From NCBI GenBank assembly GCA_012934845.2, contig WNNJ02001912.1, positions 53,975 to 117,974 of the forward strand: a stretch of DNA of 64,000 nucleotides, in the 5' to 3' direction. Made by a program: the position numbers and the translations under genes. How positions within the stretch are numbered: the stretch's first letter is position 1; every line of letters begins with the position of its first letter. The stretch is from Pomphorhynchus laevis. Its lineage: Eukaryota; Acanthocephala; Palaeacanthocephala; Echinorhynchida; Pomphorhynchidae. The notes under the pieces were generated by a model. That model was given only the letters and a program-made list of their open reading frames with translations, was not told the origin of the DNA and ran no database searches. Below are positions 36,041-47,139 of the stretch, one piece after another.

Positions 36041-37957
36041 TCGAACAAGTAGAAGTTATATCGCAGATATAACTTCTATTGTTCAATTGTTTCAATTGTT
36101 TCAATTCTTCTATTGTTTCAATTCGGATACGAATTGGAACATTCGTATAATCTAAACACATTCAGACTATATCAGACGAAACGTAATGGTTCTGTCAACG
36201 TAGATGCTCTAGATGGCACCTATTGCATTTCTTGAAGGTCATGATAGTACCGGTTTATTAAAATGGTCATTGTGGATATACATCAACTTACAAATCCACT
36301 AAATTACAAATTCACACTTACAACAAAAACATAAAAAATGAAGTATGATCAATGCAAATAGGTTGATGTTGATGAGTGGGAGAGTTTAAAATTTGTGAAT
36401 AATTGGATTAATTATAAAGGCTCAAAAAGTGCGGAGACTGTGATTAAAGGATGGAAAGGAAGAAGTTGAGCGGATGGCAAATGTCAGTTTATTCCAGATA
36501 AGAAAATCGACAATAAAAGGAAACATTTGTCATAGTTAAAGGAAAATAACGTAAAATGAACCAGAAAGAAGTCACATGAAAGAAGATTTTTGGAGGTAAT
36601 AAGGGATTCGGTAAGTGGATGAAGATGCAAATAAGAAGTCGAGTTTGAAGTAAGGAGTCGAAAGTGATACAAATGATACGGAATATAAGGCGGTTTCCAT
36701 AGTTAGCCAGTTAAGTATTTAGAGACTAGGTGAAATGTGATCAAAACGGCAGATGCTAAAGAGGATACACACGGCGGAATTTACAAGGCACTGGAGAGGA
36801 AGAGAGGATTTATAAGTAAAAGCAAAAAATGCTGAGGAATAGTCAATATTAGAAATCAATATACCAGAGATAAGAGATGAGTTAAAATCAAACGATCTCG
36901 TGACACGGCGAAGGTCATGAAGTAGGATATTGTAATAGCAGGTATTACAGTGAACGAAGGGATCGAGAGGAAGAAAATTGTGAAGGGAACTCCAAATTAA
37001 GTGAGATGGTCAACAATAGGAAGAACGATCGAAATATTGAGGAAAAGGGATAACCTATAAAAATTTTGGCCATGCAGTAGTTATAAAATTAAAAATTTAT
37101 TTTTTCGTAGCAAATAAGTGCGGGTGCCCGCAAACATTACCACGAAGAAGGAAACAAACAAAAATCTAAATAATGTGTCGAGAAGGTGATAACGGAGGAG
37201 GTATTTGAAAGTGATAAAAGAAGGAGCACAGTGGGTATCAAGAGGGAGCTGATTACAGGCGAAAAGGCAAAGAAGAGGAAGGATCGGAGACCGTAGTTGT
37301 TAGAGTAATTGAGAACATGGAATAAGAGGGAATGACGGGAGCGCAGTGATAGAGAGAGGTTGAACGAGTGTCGTCTAAGAACGGGAGGTTGATGAACGAT
37401 GGGGATCCAACAGCTATGAGACGAAGTGACGAGAAGAAGGCGGAGCTAGATGCGGATGTGGATGGTAGACTAGGAGAGTTTGGCAAGATATGTGGATGTG
37501 TGGTCGAAGCGACGGAGACGAAGGAGCACTCGAACGGTGGAGTTAATGATGCATTGTAGGGGTAGGATGATGGATTTTGGAGAGTTGGCGAAAAGGCAGA
37601 GGCAGTAATCGATTTCAGGGAATATAAGCGATGAAAGAAGAGGCATACAAGAAGGAAGTCGATAAGGGGGCGGATACGGCGGATGTCACGCTTATTCATA
37701 TCTGATCATATGAATTAAGGTTTTCTAGTGTAAGCGTATAGTTAAACGATTTGTCGCTAAATTATATCGGTAATTCGAAGAGAATTTGCTTGAATCAATA
37801 TTTTGTGTTTGATCTCGAACCCTACAAACTGTCAAAAAATGAAACATAAAAATACACTTTTGATACATTTTTTGATGTATATCTTTATAAATAGTTAACG
37901 CCAGAAAATATATTTGATGGGTCCAAATATCCTCAACTAACGTGCTTAGTAGTTATC
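35769..37957. repeat. 2189-bp tandem duplication, copy 1
   Basis: The whole block recurs directly at 37958-40146, offset by exactly 2189 bases, with very few differences (for example 'ttttgctgc' versus 'ttttactgc', and 'ggttgatgtt' versus 'ggctgatgtt'). It holds part of the ABCB remnant and two LINE tails. A 4-bp AATT begins the unit and also follows the second copy at 40147-40150. Confidence 0.95.
36390..37700 (-). mobile_element. LINE tails, copy 1 (two related 3' fragments)
   Basis: Two RT C-terminal pieces of the pyrimidine-rich LINE family on the minus strand. 37699-37253 contains RLIAVGSPSFINLPFLDDTR and ends towards SNYGLRSF-type text with the 3' motif near 37110. About 37080-36390 reads a related block (DYLHDLRRVTRSFDF, LISGILISNIDYSSAFF). 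Both are fragments, inserted between parts of the ABCB remnant. Confidence 0.65.
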
Positions 37958-40146
37958 AATTATGAATATTTGATGCTTTTACTGCTTATTTTATTTCGTG
38001 CATTAATGCATTTCAATTGGTAGCTCCGAGTACTACATTTGGTTGTAATACTCCCAGTCAAAAAGTACTGTTCTTGACCAACAATTCAGAAATGTCTTCT
38101 ATACAACGATTTTCACTTTTAAATTAATTTCATCTAAGTATTTGACCGTGTATAGGATCATAAAGTCTTTGAATTAATTGGGTAATTGCACTTTTACCGT
38201 ATCCTGACCTGTCAAAGAGTTCTACGTTTTCGAACAAGTAGAAGTTATATCGCAGATATAACTTCTATTGTTCAATTGTTTCAATTGTTTCAATTCTTCT
38301 ATTGTTTCAATTCGGATACGAATTGGAACATTCGTATAATCTAAACACATTCAGACTATATCAGACGAAACGTAATGGTTCTGTCAACGTAGATGCTCTA
38401 GATGGCACCTATTGCATTTCTTGAAGGTCATGATAGTACCGGTTTATTAAAATGGTCATTGTGGATATACATCAACTTACAAATCCACTAAATTACAAAT
38501 TCACACTTACAACAAAAACATAAAAAATGAAGTATGATCAATGCAAATAGGCTGATGTTGATGAGTGGGAGAGTTTAAAATTTGTGAATAATTGGATTAA
38601 TTATAAAGGCTCAAAAAGTGCGGAGACTGTGATTAAAGGATGGAAAGGAAGAAGTTGAGCGGATGGCAAATGTCAGTTTATTCCAGATAAGAAAATCGAC
38701 AATAAAAGGAAACATTTGTCATAGTTAAAGGAAAATAACGTAAAATGAACCAGAAAGAAGTCACATGAAAGAAGATTTTTGGAGGTAATAAGGGATTCGG
38801 TAAGTGGATGAAGATGCAAATAAGAAGTCGAGTTTGAAGTAAGGAGTCGAAAGTGATACAAATGATACGGAATATAAGGCGGTTTCCATAGTTAGCCAGT
38901 TAAGTATTTAGAGACTAGGTGAAATGTGATCAAAACGGCAGATGCTAAAGAGGATACACACGGCGGAATTTACAAGGCACTGGAGAGGAAGAGAGGATTT
39001 ATAAGTAAAAGCAAAAAATGCTGAGGAATAGTCAATATTAGAAATCAATATACCAGAGATAAGAGATGAGTTAAAATCAAACGATCTCGTGACACGGCGA
39101 AGGTCATGAAGTAGGATATTGTAATAGCAGGTATTACAGTGAACGAAGGGATCGAGAGGAAGAAAATTGTGAAGGGAACTCCAAATTAAGTGAGATGGTC
39201 AACAATAGGAAGAACGATCGAAATATTGAGGAAAAGGGATAACCTATAAAAATTTTGGCCATGCAGTAGTTATAAAATTAAAAATTTATTTTTTCGTAGC
39301 AAATAAGTGCGGGTGCCCGCAAACATTACCACGAAGAAGGAAACAAACAAAAATCTAAATAATGTGTCGAGAAGGTGATAACGGAGGAGGTATTTGAAAG
39401 TGATAAAAGAAGGAGCACAGTGGGTATCAAGAGGGAGCTGATTACAGGCGAAAAGGCAAAGAAGAGGAAGGATCGGAGACCGTAGTTGTTAGAGTAATTG
39501 AGAACATGGAATAAGAGGGAATGACGGGAGCGCAGTGATAGAGAGAGGTTGAACGAGTGTCGTCTAAGAACGGGAGGTTGATGAACGATGGGGATCCAAC
39601 AGCTATGAGACGAAGTGACGAGAAGAAGGCGGAGCTAGATGCGGATGTGGATGGTAGACTAGGAGAGTTTGGCAAGATATGTGGATGTGTGGTCGAAGCG
39701 ACGGAGACGAAGGAGCACTCGAACGGTGGAGTTAATGATGCATTGTAGGGGTAGGATGATGGATTTTGGAGAGTTGGCGAAAAGGCAGAGGCAGTAATCG
39801 ATTTCAGGGAATATAAGCGATGAAAGAAGAGGCATACAAGAAGGAAGTCGATAAGGGGGCGGATACGGCGGATGTCACGCTTATTCATATCTGATCATAT
39901 GAATTAAGGTTTTCTAGTGTAAGCGTATAGTTAAACGATTTGTCGCTAAATTATATCGGTAATTCGAAGAGAATTTGCTTGAATCAATATTTTGTGTTTG
40001 ATCTCGAACCCTACAAACTGTCAAAAAATGAAACATAAAAATACACTTTTGATACATTTTTTGATGTATATCTTTATAAATAGTTAACGCCAGAAAATAT
40101 ATTTGATGGGTCCAAATATCCTCAACTAACGTGCTTAGTAGTTATC
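37958..40146. repeat. 2189-bp tandem duplication, copy 2
   Basis: Second copy of 35769-37957, with the same contents in the same order. Near identity implies a recent event or an assembly duplication. Confidence 0.95.
38579..39889 (-). mobile_element. LINE tails, copy 2
   Basis: Duplicate of 36390-37700 carried by the 2189-bp tandem duplication; open frames are identical. Confidence 0.65.
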
Positions 40147-40149
40147 AAT

Positions 40150-41000
40150 TCTGCCACATCATTAATTGCTGTTTGTAGTGCCTAATTCGAACAATCTACG
40201 TAGGTGGTTATATTCAAGTGTCTAACGGCTCATATAAGATATTCATTTCTTTTCCATATGCCATCTTGATATTATCTACCCATTTAATAACAATGTTGGT
40301 TTTTAATATCTATCATTATGCCCTTATGTTACTAGAGCCAACATCATATGATTTTTAAGACTGTAACTGAGCAAACAGTTTTCCACCTATTGAATTAATA
40401 GCTACATCCTGTATTCGGATGCGCTAGTTTTAATTTATATTTCTAAGAATATTAAATTAGCTATTTCTAAGAATTTTAAATAACTTCTCGAGGCGTCATG
40501 TAAAAAAAATAGTTTTTTTTAGTTATAAATTTTACTTTGGACATTTGTATACTTGGAATGTTAGTTCAACATGTCAATTCAACATTCTACTTTTTAGAAT
40601 GTCGGCCGTGTCTATTTGGATGCCATTTATACGATATATTCATAAGATGTTAGATACGAGTTAGAACTAAACTTTTAAGATAATTTCTTGAGATTTCAAT
40701 ATGTTAAAGTTATTCAAAATTCGTAGAGCGTAATATCAATTAAAAATTATCGTATTTCGCACTGTAAAGCGGAGAATTATTTGTAACGTGCATATTTGAA
40801 TTCTGCTCATATTTCCTCTGGATGTTGATTACATCTTTCAAAACATTTGCCTTCACTGTTAGCATCGAATGCGTCAGGATTGACATATTTGCAGTTTTCA
40901 TGCTCTAAGATCGTATATACCTTATTCTGTAATGTTTTAACTTGATTATAGGAACTGTTAATTCTCTACCTGGTAGCAAATATAAGCAATGCTGCGAAAA
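40150..41000 (-). pseudogene. ABCB remnant, linker before the ATP-binding domain
   Basis: About 40985-40830 on the minus strand reads FAALLIFATR, then QNKVYTILEHENCKYVNPDA and FDANSEGKC. This resembles the end of the last membrane helices and the linker (R-I-F-x-I-I...S-E-G) that precede NBD2 in P-glycoproteins. It lies upstream, in coding sense, of the Walker A remains. The duplication and LINE pieces now separate the two. The rest up to 42130 shows no gene. Confidence 0.5.
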
Positions 41001-42183
41001 TGTGACAATATTCTTATATGTAAGATCATATAAGCGTATTTGTTACAGCCAATACGCCTAGATGTAAGTATATAAGATGTTTATTTCAATTACGTGAACA
41101 ATGTTAATGCAGAAATCACGCTTCTCGAATTTTTTCATCTTAAGAACTAAGTACCTGGCTTCAAAAGTCATTCGGGTAATATCACACGATTATTAACATC
41201 TAAAAGCACTGATGTTGAGTAAAACCGGTTGCAGAACATAATAAAGATATGATGCAATGTAGATCATCAGATAATCCCATAAGTCCCATATTTGTTAATG
41301 CCCATCAATATACTGAATTCAGACAAGCTCATTATATCTTTCAGCCAGACCGCATTATTGATCACGATTTGGTGTATTTAAGTCATTTATTAAATTTATG
41401 GGACATAAAATACACACCTTGATCCAAATAATTATACTTTTCGAATAACAGCGGACATTTACGATATAGAAATTGCGACGTTTTGATGGTGATTGTACGA
41501 TGTTTTTAATTAAATTGAAAATTGAGAACGTAGATGTGTGGCATGGATGACTTTAAATTACTGAGGAACAAAGATTTGACAATAAATAAAATCAAAACTT
41601 ATAAAATGATATTTATATTTATAATTACTATATTTGACAACGTGGCGAGCATATATCATAGTGGCATAGTATATATTAAAGAGAAAACATTAAAAAACAT
41701 CAAATAATCAAAATAAAGCGTCATTTAAATGGCTCAATGAAGCTAAACTCATTGTCTGTTATTACAAATAATATTTTAAATTAAAACTAATATTTGAAAT
41801 ATATATTTTGTGTTTTATCCCAATTTATTATTTATTTCTGTGATCTATTTATTCTATCATTTTTATAATTATCAGAAAATGCAGCAATTTGGATGCTTTA
41901 GGCACCAAATAAATCTAAATAATTTGGTAGATAGAAACTCTTGGCTAGCAAAGTGAGTACTTTCCATGGCACTTCAAATCAAATAGTAACCATCAAATTA
42001 ATTTATATTATGCTCAAGTGTAGATATTTTAGCAAATTACGCTTTTGAAGAAAAACGGTGAAAACTAGAATATAACCGTCAAAGATCTTTTGAAGTAAAA
42101 TGCTCTTTAATGTTTAATAATTAGGAATGATGTTATATTCATTAGTAACCATTGCTAGCTATTAGCTGTAAACACTGACTTAC

Positions 42184-42702
42184 ATGGATCTGTTTAAAAG
42201 GTTGACTTTGCGATTCCGAGGTATGCTTTAGCTTCTGCAATATTTGGCTGTACAAGCGATTAAGAAGAAATTTGCAATCATAACAAAATTCAAAATGAAG
42301 TACACTGTATCGTGGATAATCTGATTTCTCTTTAAGCATATGTCGCCTTTCACTAGATTTTTTCAATTCTGAGAACCTTTCCTCCCATTCAGATTCTTTA
42401 TCCGACATATTCATTTCAGCTACATAATCAACTAACTCTTTGTTCTTAAAGTTAACTTTACAATCTGAACAAAATGGAAGCCTGTCTATAAAGTAAAGTA
42501 ATGTGGTCAAAACTTCCGTGTTAAACTGACAGCCTTCCGAATATCGATAGTTTGCATATTCTACTTTCGATGAAGAATTTGCCTGTCTGATCGGTGACAT
42601 GCCTTTCTTTTTCTTTTTCTTTCGACTCGATGGCGTATGCAAAACGTGATGGCCATCAGGATTTTTGTTCTTTAAATCGTAAAATCTGACGTACTTGTTC
42701 AT
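42184..42702 (-). CDS. Unrecognised protein, first exon with two Cys-x2-Cys motifs
   Basis: About 173 codons starting at an ATG and ending at a strong donor CAT|GTAAGT (42183-42178); reading through instead gives a stop at 42142. The protein has a basic patch (SSRKKKKKKG, residues about 26-35), then FCSDCKVNF (residues about 77-85), a charged helix-prone stretch (KESEWEERFSELKKSSERRH) and FCYDCKFLLNRLYSQILQKL. The two C-x2-C pairs could form one zinc site. The first motif recalls FCTDCK of gametogenetin-binding protein 2, but the rest does not align, so I assign no family. The composition looks coding against AT-rich flanks. Later exons were not found. Confidence 0.6.
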
Positions 42703-42704
42703 AA

Positions 42705-43250
42705 GGACGATTTAATCGTTTTATGGAAGATGATATTTAATTTGACCGTTTAGCGCGCTTTAATTTTTCAATTCTACAAATGATTTTGATAATCACGCAT
42801 GTAGTTATTAAATCATTATATTCAATGAACCAATTGTTAAATATTAGTTACAAAATCATATAAAGTTCAAGTTGAAATTATATATTTGATTCACAATCAA
42901 TTATTGTTATTGTTCTAAGCATGCTTAATCCTTTCAAAAGCTAATTTTGAAATTAAATTGCATAAATTACATTTATATCCTCTAATAATCCATCAAATAC
43001 GCATTCGTGTTGCATAATTTTTATTTTAATTAATTGTATCGTTTGTTTTTATTAAATATTGAAATGGAAAATATACATTTTGTCGACATAGCCATATCAA
43101 GCAATTTAAACAAGTTATTTGAACTTGTATTTTGTTTATTGAATATAATTATAGATTGTAAGAAAATTTTATACGGGGAAATTTTATAAGTGTTCTTGCT
43201 TTACCAATTTAATAGCAGTTCCTGAAATACGGCCGAACGCCTTGAGTTTT
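42705..43250. other. AT-rich spacer upstream of the unrecognised exon
   Basis: No gene or repeat recognised. It may contain the promoter of the minus-strand gene ending at 42702. Confidence 0.4.
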
Positions 43251-43690
43251 GACTATGTTATCTACGCTGTCTTTTGTAACTTTTCTGTGGCCTTAAACCG
43301 TGTCTTTCATGACGTTATCGTATTTTGCTTGCTCATTATGATTTCCATTTTCAGATCATTCAGTGGATTAATAATTTCTTATCTTTGCGGTCATTCCAAG
43401 TAAGAGTTGGTGGTTTTCTTCCAAAGAGCTTTAGGTTGCTTTCTGATGTACCTCAACGATCTGTTATAGGCCCACCTTATTTTTGTCGTACTTTTTTATG
43501 ACCGGCTTCTGCGTTTAAAAAATACTGTTTATGCATATGTTGATGATTTAACAATCTAGATTATTGTTCGTACTCCTACCGATTGTCAGTTACTACATGA
43601 TGACAAGGAGTGTCTTACTAAATGGTGTGAAGACACCGGACTCCTGTTAAACGTTGATAAATGTGTTTTGATGGGAATGGGGAATTCTTC
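43250..43690 (+). mobile_element. CR1-like LINE, RT part, 5' half of a split element
   Basis: Plus-strand RT remains: SDVPQRSVIGPP-type text near 43442-43475, YAYVDDLTI at about 43530-43555, and LTKWCEDTGLLLNVDKCVLM at about 43614-43675. The reading resumes at 45.07 kb after an inverted insertion. Confidence 0.65.
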
Positions 43691-43694
43691 TGGC

Positions 43695-45060
43695 AACCGA
43701 GAAAAGTTATCTCGGATGTAGCCGAAAAAACGTTCTTTGACAGAAAAATCTACTAGACGCTCTCAGCAAGCCCTCACACAACGTTTGGGTATACCAGGCC
43801 TGTCTAGCATCTGATCCTGTCATTGAAATTTACTAACTACACGGTAATGATAGGGTGACAACTCAGTCCCTCTCTTCACACGAGTGTCCAGAACATAACG
43901 TCGCAGACTAGATGAAATGATCACAAAATCGATCATTGATCTTTGACGAAGAGAATCCTGGTGCCATGTGCATCTATGGATCTTCTTATGTTCAAGCATG
44001 ATGTTGGTTATGCACAAATTGCTACGAGAACAAAAGTGCAATAATCGCATCCAGATCAGATAGTCCATTCCTCCCCAACACTCCATTTTATGTGCTACTG
44101 TCGCTACTAACATGAGCATTGAAGTCACCCGATAGAACGAGAAAATCTCCAACTGGAGTATTATTAAGCTGAGCCTGAAGATATTCCACGAAGACTGCGT
44201 ATTCCGAGATAATGTTGGGAGCATTCACACAACAGTTATCCTCTTTCTTTTTTGACTAAAGGTGTCAGATACGCCAGCCTTATGTTTACTGGGTTAAACC
44301 TCTCTTCCATGTACGACAACCGAGGACTTGTAAATATCCCTACACCCGCTTGTCGTCTCTATCCGTTGGTAACTCCCGAATAGTTTAAGGACCAACCTTG
44401 ATCCAAAAGTTAAGTTCCAGTTCCAGAATAGTGAAGAGAAGTCACTTCGACTATTTCTAGACCGAAGCGAACCATCTCTTCAACCAATTATAGTTCCTTC
44501 ACCGCCAGCGAGATGACATTCCACGTTCCTACATGAAGGCTACATGAAGGATGTTGATGCCTCTTTCGCTGTCTACGTACAACTGCCTGATCACACGGCA
44601 CCCGACAATGAAAACTCTTCCGGTCAGTAGTGAGTTGACCATTGTTCTTCTCACTTAATTTATATTTTGTAATTTTTTTGCTTGTCATTTTCATTGTTTT
44701 GTTTTGTTTGTTCAGCTATTTCCCGTTCCCGATATCCTTTGATAATCCAACATAGCTAATATAAGGAAACAGGTCTCCGATTCTCTTACCTGCATTTTCG
44801 TACATTGTCCAATCTGCCTTTGGATTCATCGAAGTGATTTTGTTTGGTCGGCTATCTCTCGTTCCCAATATCCTTTGATGGTCCAATATCGCTATTGAAA
44901 GGAAACAGAACTCCATGACTCTCTTCCGCTTTTTCGTTCATTGTCTAATCCGCCGTTGGAGTCATTGGAGGGATCTGAGATATTTTATGAAAAGACTATC
45001 CCTACGGCTAATGCAAGCCGGCCAATTATTTAGCCGTTGATCGATGAGTGTCGAACATAC
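43695..45060 (-). mobile_element. LINE endonuclease fragment of a type common in fish
   Basis: The minus strand encodes, in order, SLHVGTWNVISLAVKEL (about 44545-44490), a region reading LLDQGWSLNYSGV..RRQAGVGIF, then CTWHQDSLRQRSMIDFVIIS, YVLDTRVKRGTELSPYHYRV and MLDRPGIPKRCVRACSERLV (about 43810-43730). These are AP-endonuclease blocks. They match, almost block for block, a LINE protein I remember from many bony fish genomes (HVGTWNVTSLAGKEPELVRE; CTWHQDTLGRRSMIDFVVVS). Upstream, 44695-44990 holds two tandem ~150-bp repeats ('tcgttcccaatatcctttga' type), perhaps a 5' UTR promoter repeat. The RT domain is absent. Several stops and frameshifts make it dead. Confidence 0.75.
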
Positions 45061-45064
45061 GTTT

Positions 45065-45870
45065 TCTGGGCTGCTCCACAAAGAGGCTAATTGTCAATAG
45101 GTGCCAGTTTAATATTTAATCGACTGGCACCTAGCGGCCCGTCGATCCGGTACCATCGCATCGGTAGTGCGTTATCAAATGAAGTTGAATATTATAAGGA
45201 CTTAAGTGTAATAATTAATCGCTATCTTAAGACACGATTGAATAGTGAGCGCGCAAGGATAAAAGCAACCAGGGCATTGTACTCAATTAAAAATACATTT
45301 ATCAGATTCTCACCTCCAATGCTTAGTATCTTATTATCTTCACTAGTTCGCCCTCATTTAGAGTACTGCATCCCTGCATGCTTTCCTACCACTAAGCGAG
45401 AATTGCTTGACTTTGAGTCGGTACTGAAGAGAGGTTCAAGGATATGTTTTAGGGCTGGAACGTTCCTACCGCATTCGGCTGCGTGTGCTAGAGATAAGCT
45501 CGATTCGTAACAGATTTGTCTTACTAGACTTGTCCTGCCTTTGCGCTATTGTAAGCAAACTTGATGGCTTCCCCACTGAAATTCCTGATTGAGAAGTGGG
45601 ACATTACCCGGTTACTCTAAAGCGCTGTATAAGAGGCACCACACTCAATTGCCCGCCAAATTTCGACTCTCACATCTCGCGCTCAACTAGTGGAATGTGT
45701 TGCCTGAGGAATCCGTCGATGTTTCTTCTTCGATGAAGCACCTCAAGCGACTGTGCCTAGCATGGATGCAGATCGACACTTGCACTTTCACGGATATTTT
45801 GAATCCTGCTAGTTCAAATGATCTTGATGCGGACAATTTACCGATACCCTATATTAATTTGTAAACTTTT
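45065..45870 (+). mobile_element. CR1-like LINE, RT C-terminal half of the split element
   Basis: Open at 45091-45510: LALSNEVEYYKDLSVII-type text, RFSPPMLSILLSSLVRPHLE and YCIPACFPTTKRELLDFESV, which are RT thumb/C-terminal motifs. It continues in other frames to about 45860. It fits directly after the RT block ending near 43690, so the endonuclease fragment between them is an insertion. Confidence 0.7.
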
Positions 45871-45874
45871 TTGA

Positions 45875-47130
45875 TCAGGCAAAACAGCTTCTCAGCCAAC
45901 GCCTTGTATGTAATAATAAAAATTTTAAAAATTGTCAATCTAAATTCTTAAATATAGATCAAAAAGCATTACTATTTTTACAAGAAAAATATATCCAGCT
46001 TTTGATTATTCGACTCATGGAAACCATGGAGTTAACAATCAATCTTAAAATATCGTTCAAGTTCTTTACTTATACAGATTACTTAAATTCATTTATTAAG
46101 CTTTAATAGATTTTAATAATATATCATAGTTTTTCTTGGATCCTATAATTTACTGTTATAAGCAAGAGTGGATTTTTAACATTATTTTTATTAACATTAT
46201 GTATACTTTTTAATAATAATTATTTTTTAAATTTTAATTTTCGATGAAACTTTAGAACTTAAAAAAAAACAATTTTATTTTTGATAATACAATTTTTTCT
46301 CTTTGATATCTGACAATTCAGTATTTAGCATTGCCTAATAATTAGCCTACACTGTGAATGCTCGATTTCTTATTATACGTATTCACAGTTGTACTCAATT
46401 TGGCGTTTAATTAAATCATCTAATCGATTTAAAAAACTTTAGTAATTAATTTTCTGTTTTCTTTCAGTGTTTTCTGAAGAGGCCAATCGTATTGGCGAAA
46501 ATTCAAAAATAATACTATTTTTCTTAGAGAAAGAGCCAACTAATGATTACATTCTCTCCGAACGTAATTTTAAAATAAATCAATTTTCTATTTGTGAAAT
46601 TTCAGATGCTTAATTCTAAAAGTTGTATATAATCATAAGTGTAATGTAACTTAATATCACATAACTACTTTATACCACATAAACTACTGTAAGTTTCTGC
46701 TATAGCCTTAAATGCATAGCAATCTTTATCGTCTGCATAGCAAGAATGTAATCGATACCAAAAATGTTTTTAATTAACTTCTTTATAATTTGTTTTAATC
46801 AAACCAATCGCTTGAAGCCGGATTGTATGAGCGAGAACGTGACTGAATGAAATACGATGAGCCTACTTCTTTGAATGAAGAAGCCTACGTCTTCTTTATT
46901 CAAAGCAATTTTTCAAGGTCTTTGTTTCGATCAAGTCACTCATATGTGATGGTCACATTGCCATCAGCAAAGATCATGAATCCACTTGAATTGTAATAAC
47001 TTGACGAATACAAAAATCCTGCAGCAACCAAGTTTACAAGAAAAATTATTGAAATTATCAATATTAGTTTTAGCGGGTATCATTATACAAGACAACAATA
47101 CAAGCATAGCTCAATATTTGCCTCACATTA
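45875..47130. other. Gene-free AT-rich stretch
   Basis: Nothing recognisable on either strand. Confidence 0.5.
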
Positions 47131-47139
47131 TATATGAAA

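Noticed and set aside
37368-37559. 63-codon plus-strand ORF, also at 39557-39748
   Set aside because: Antisense to LINE RT remains and present twice only because of the 2189-bp duplication.
42184-42702. GGNBP2 orthologue
   Set aside because: Only the FC-S/T-DCK motif is shared; motif order and flanking sequence do not align with the protein as I remember it.
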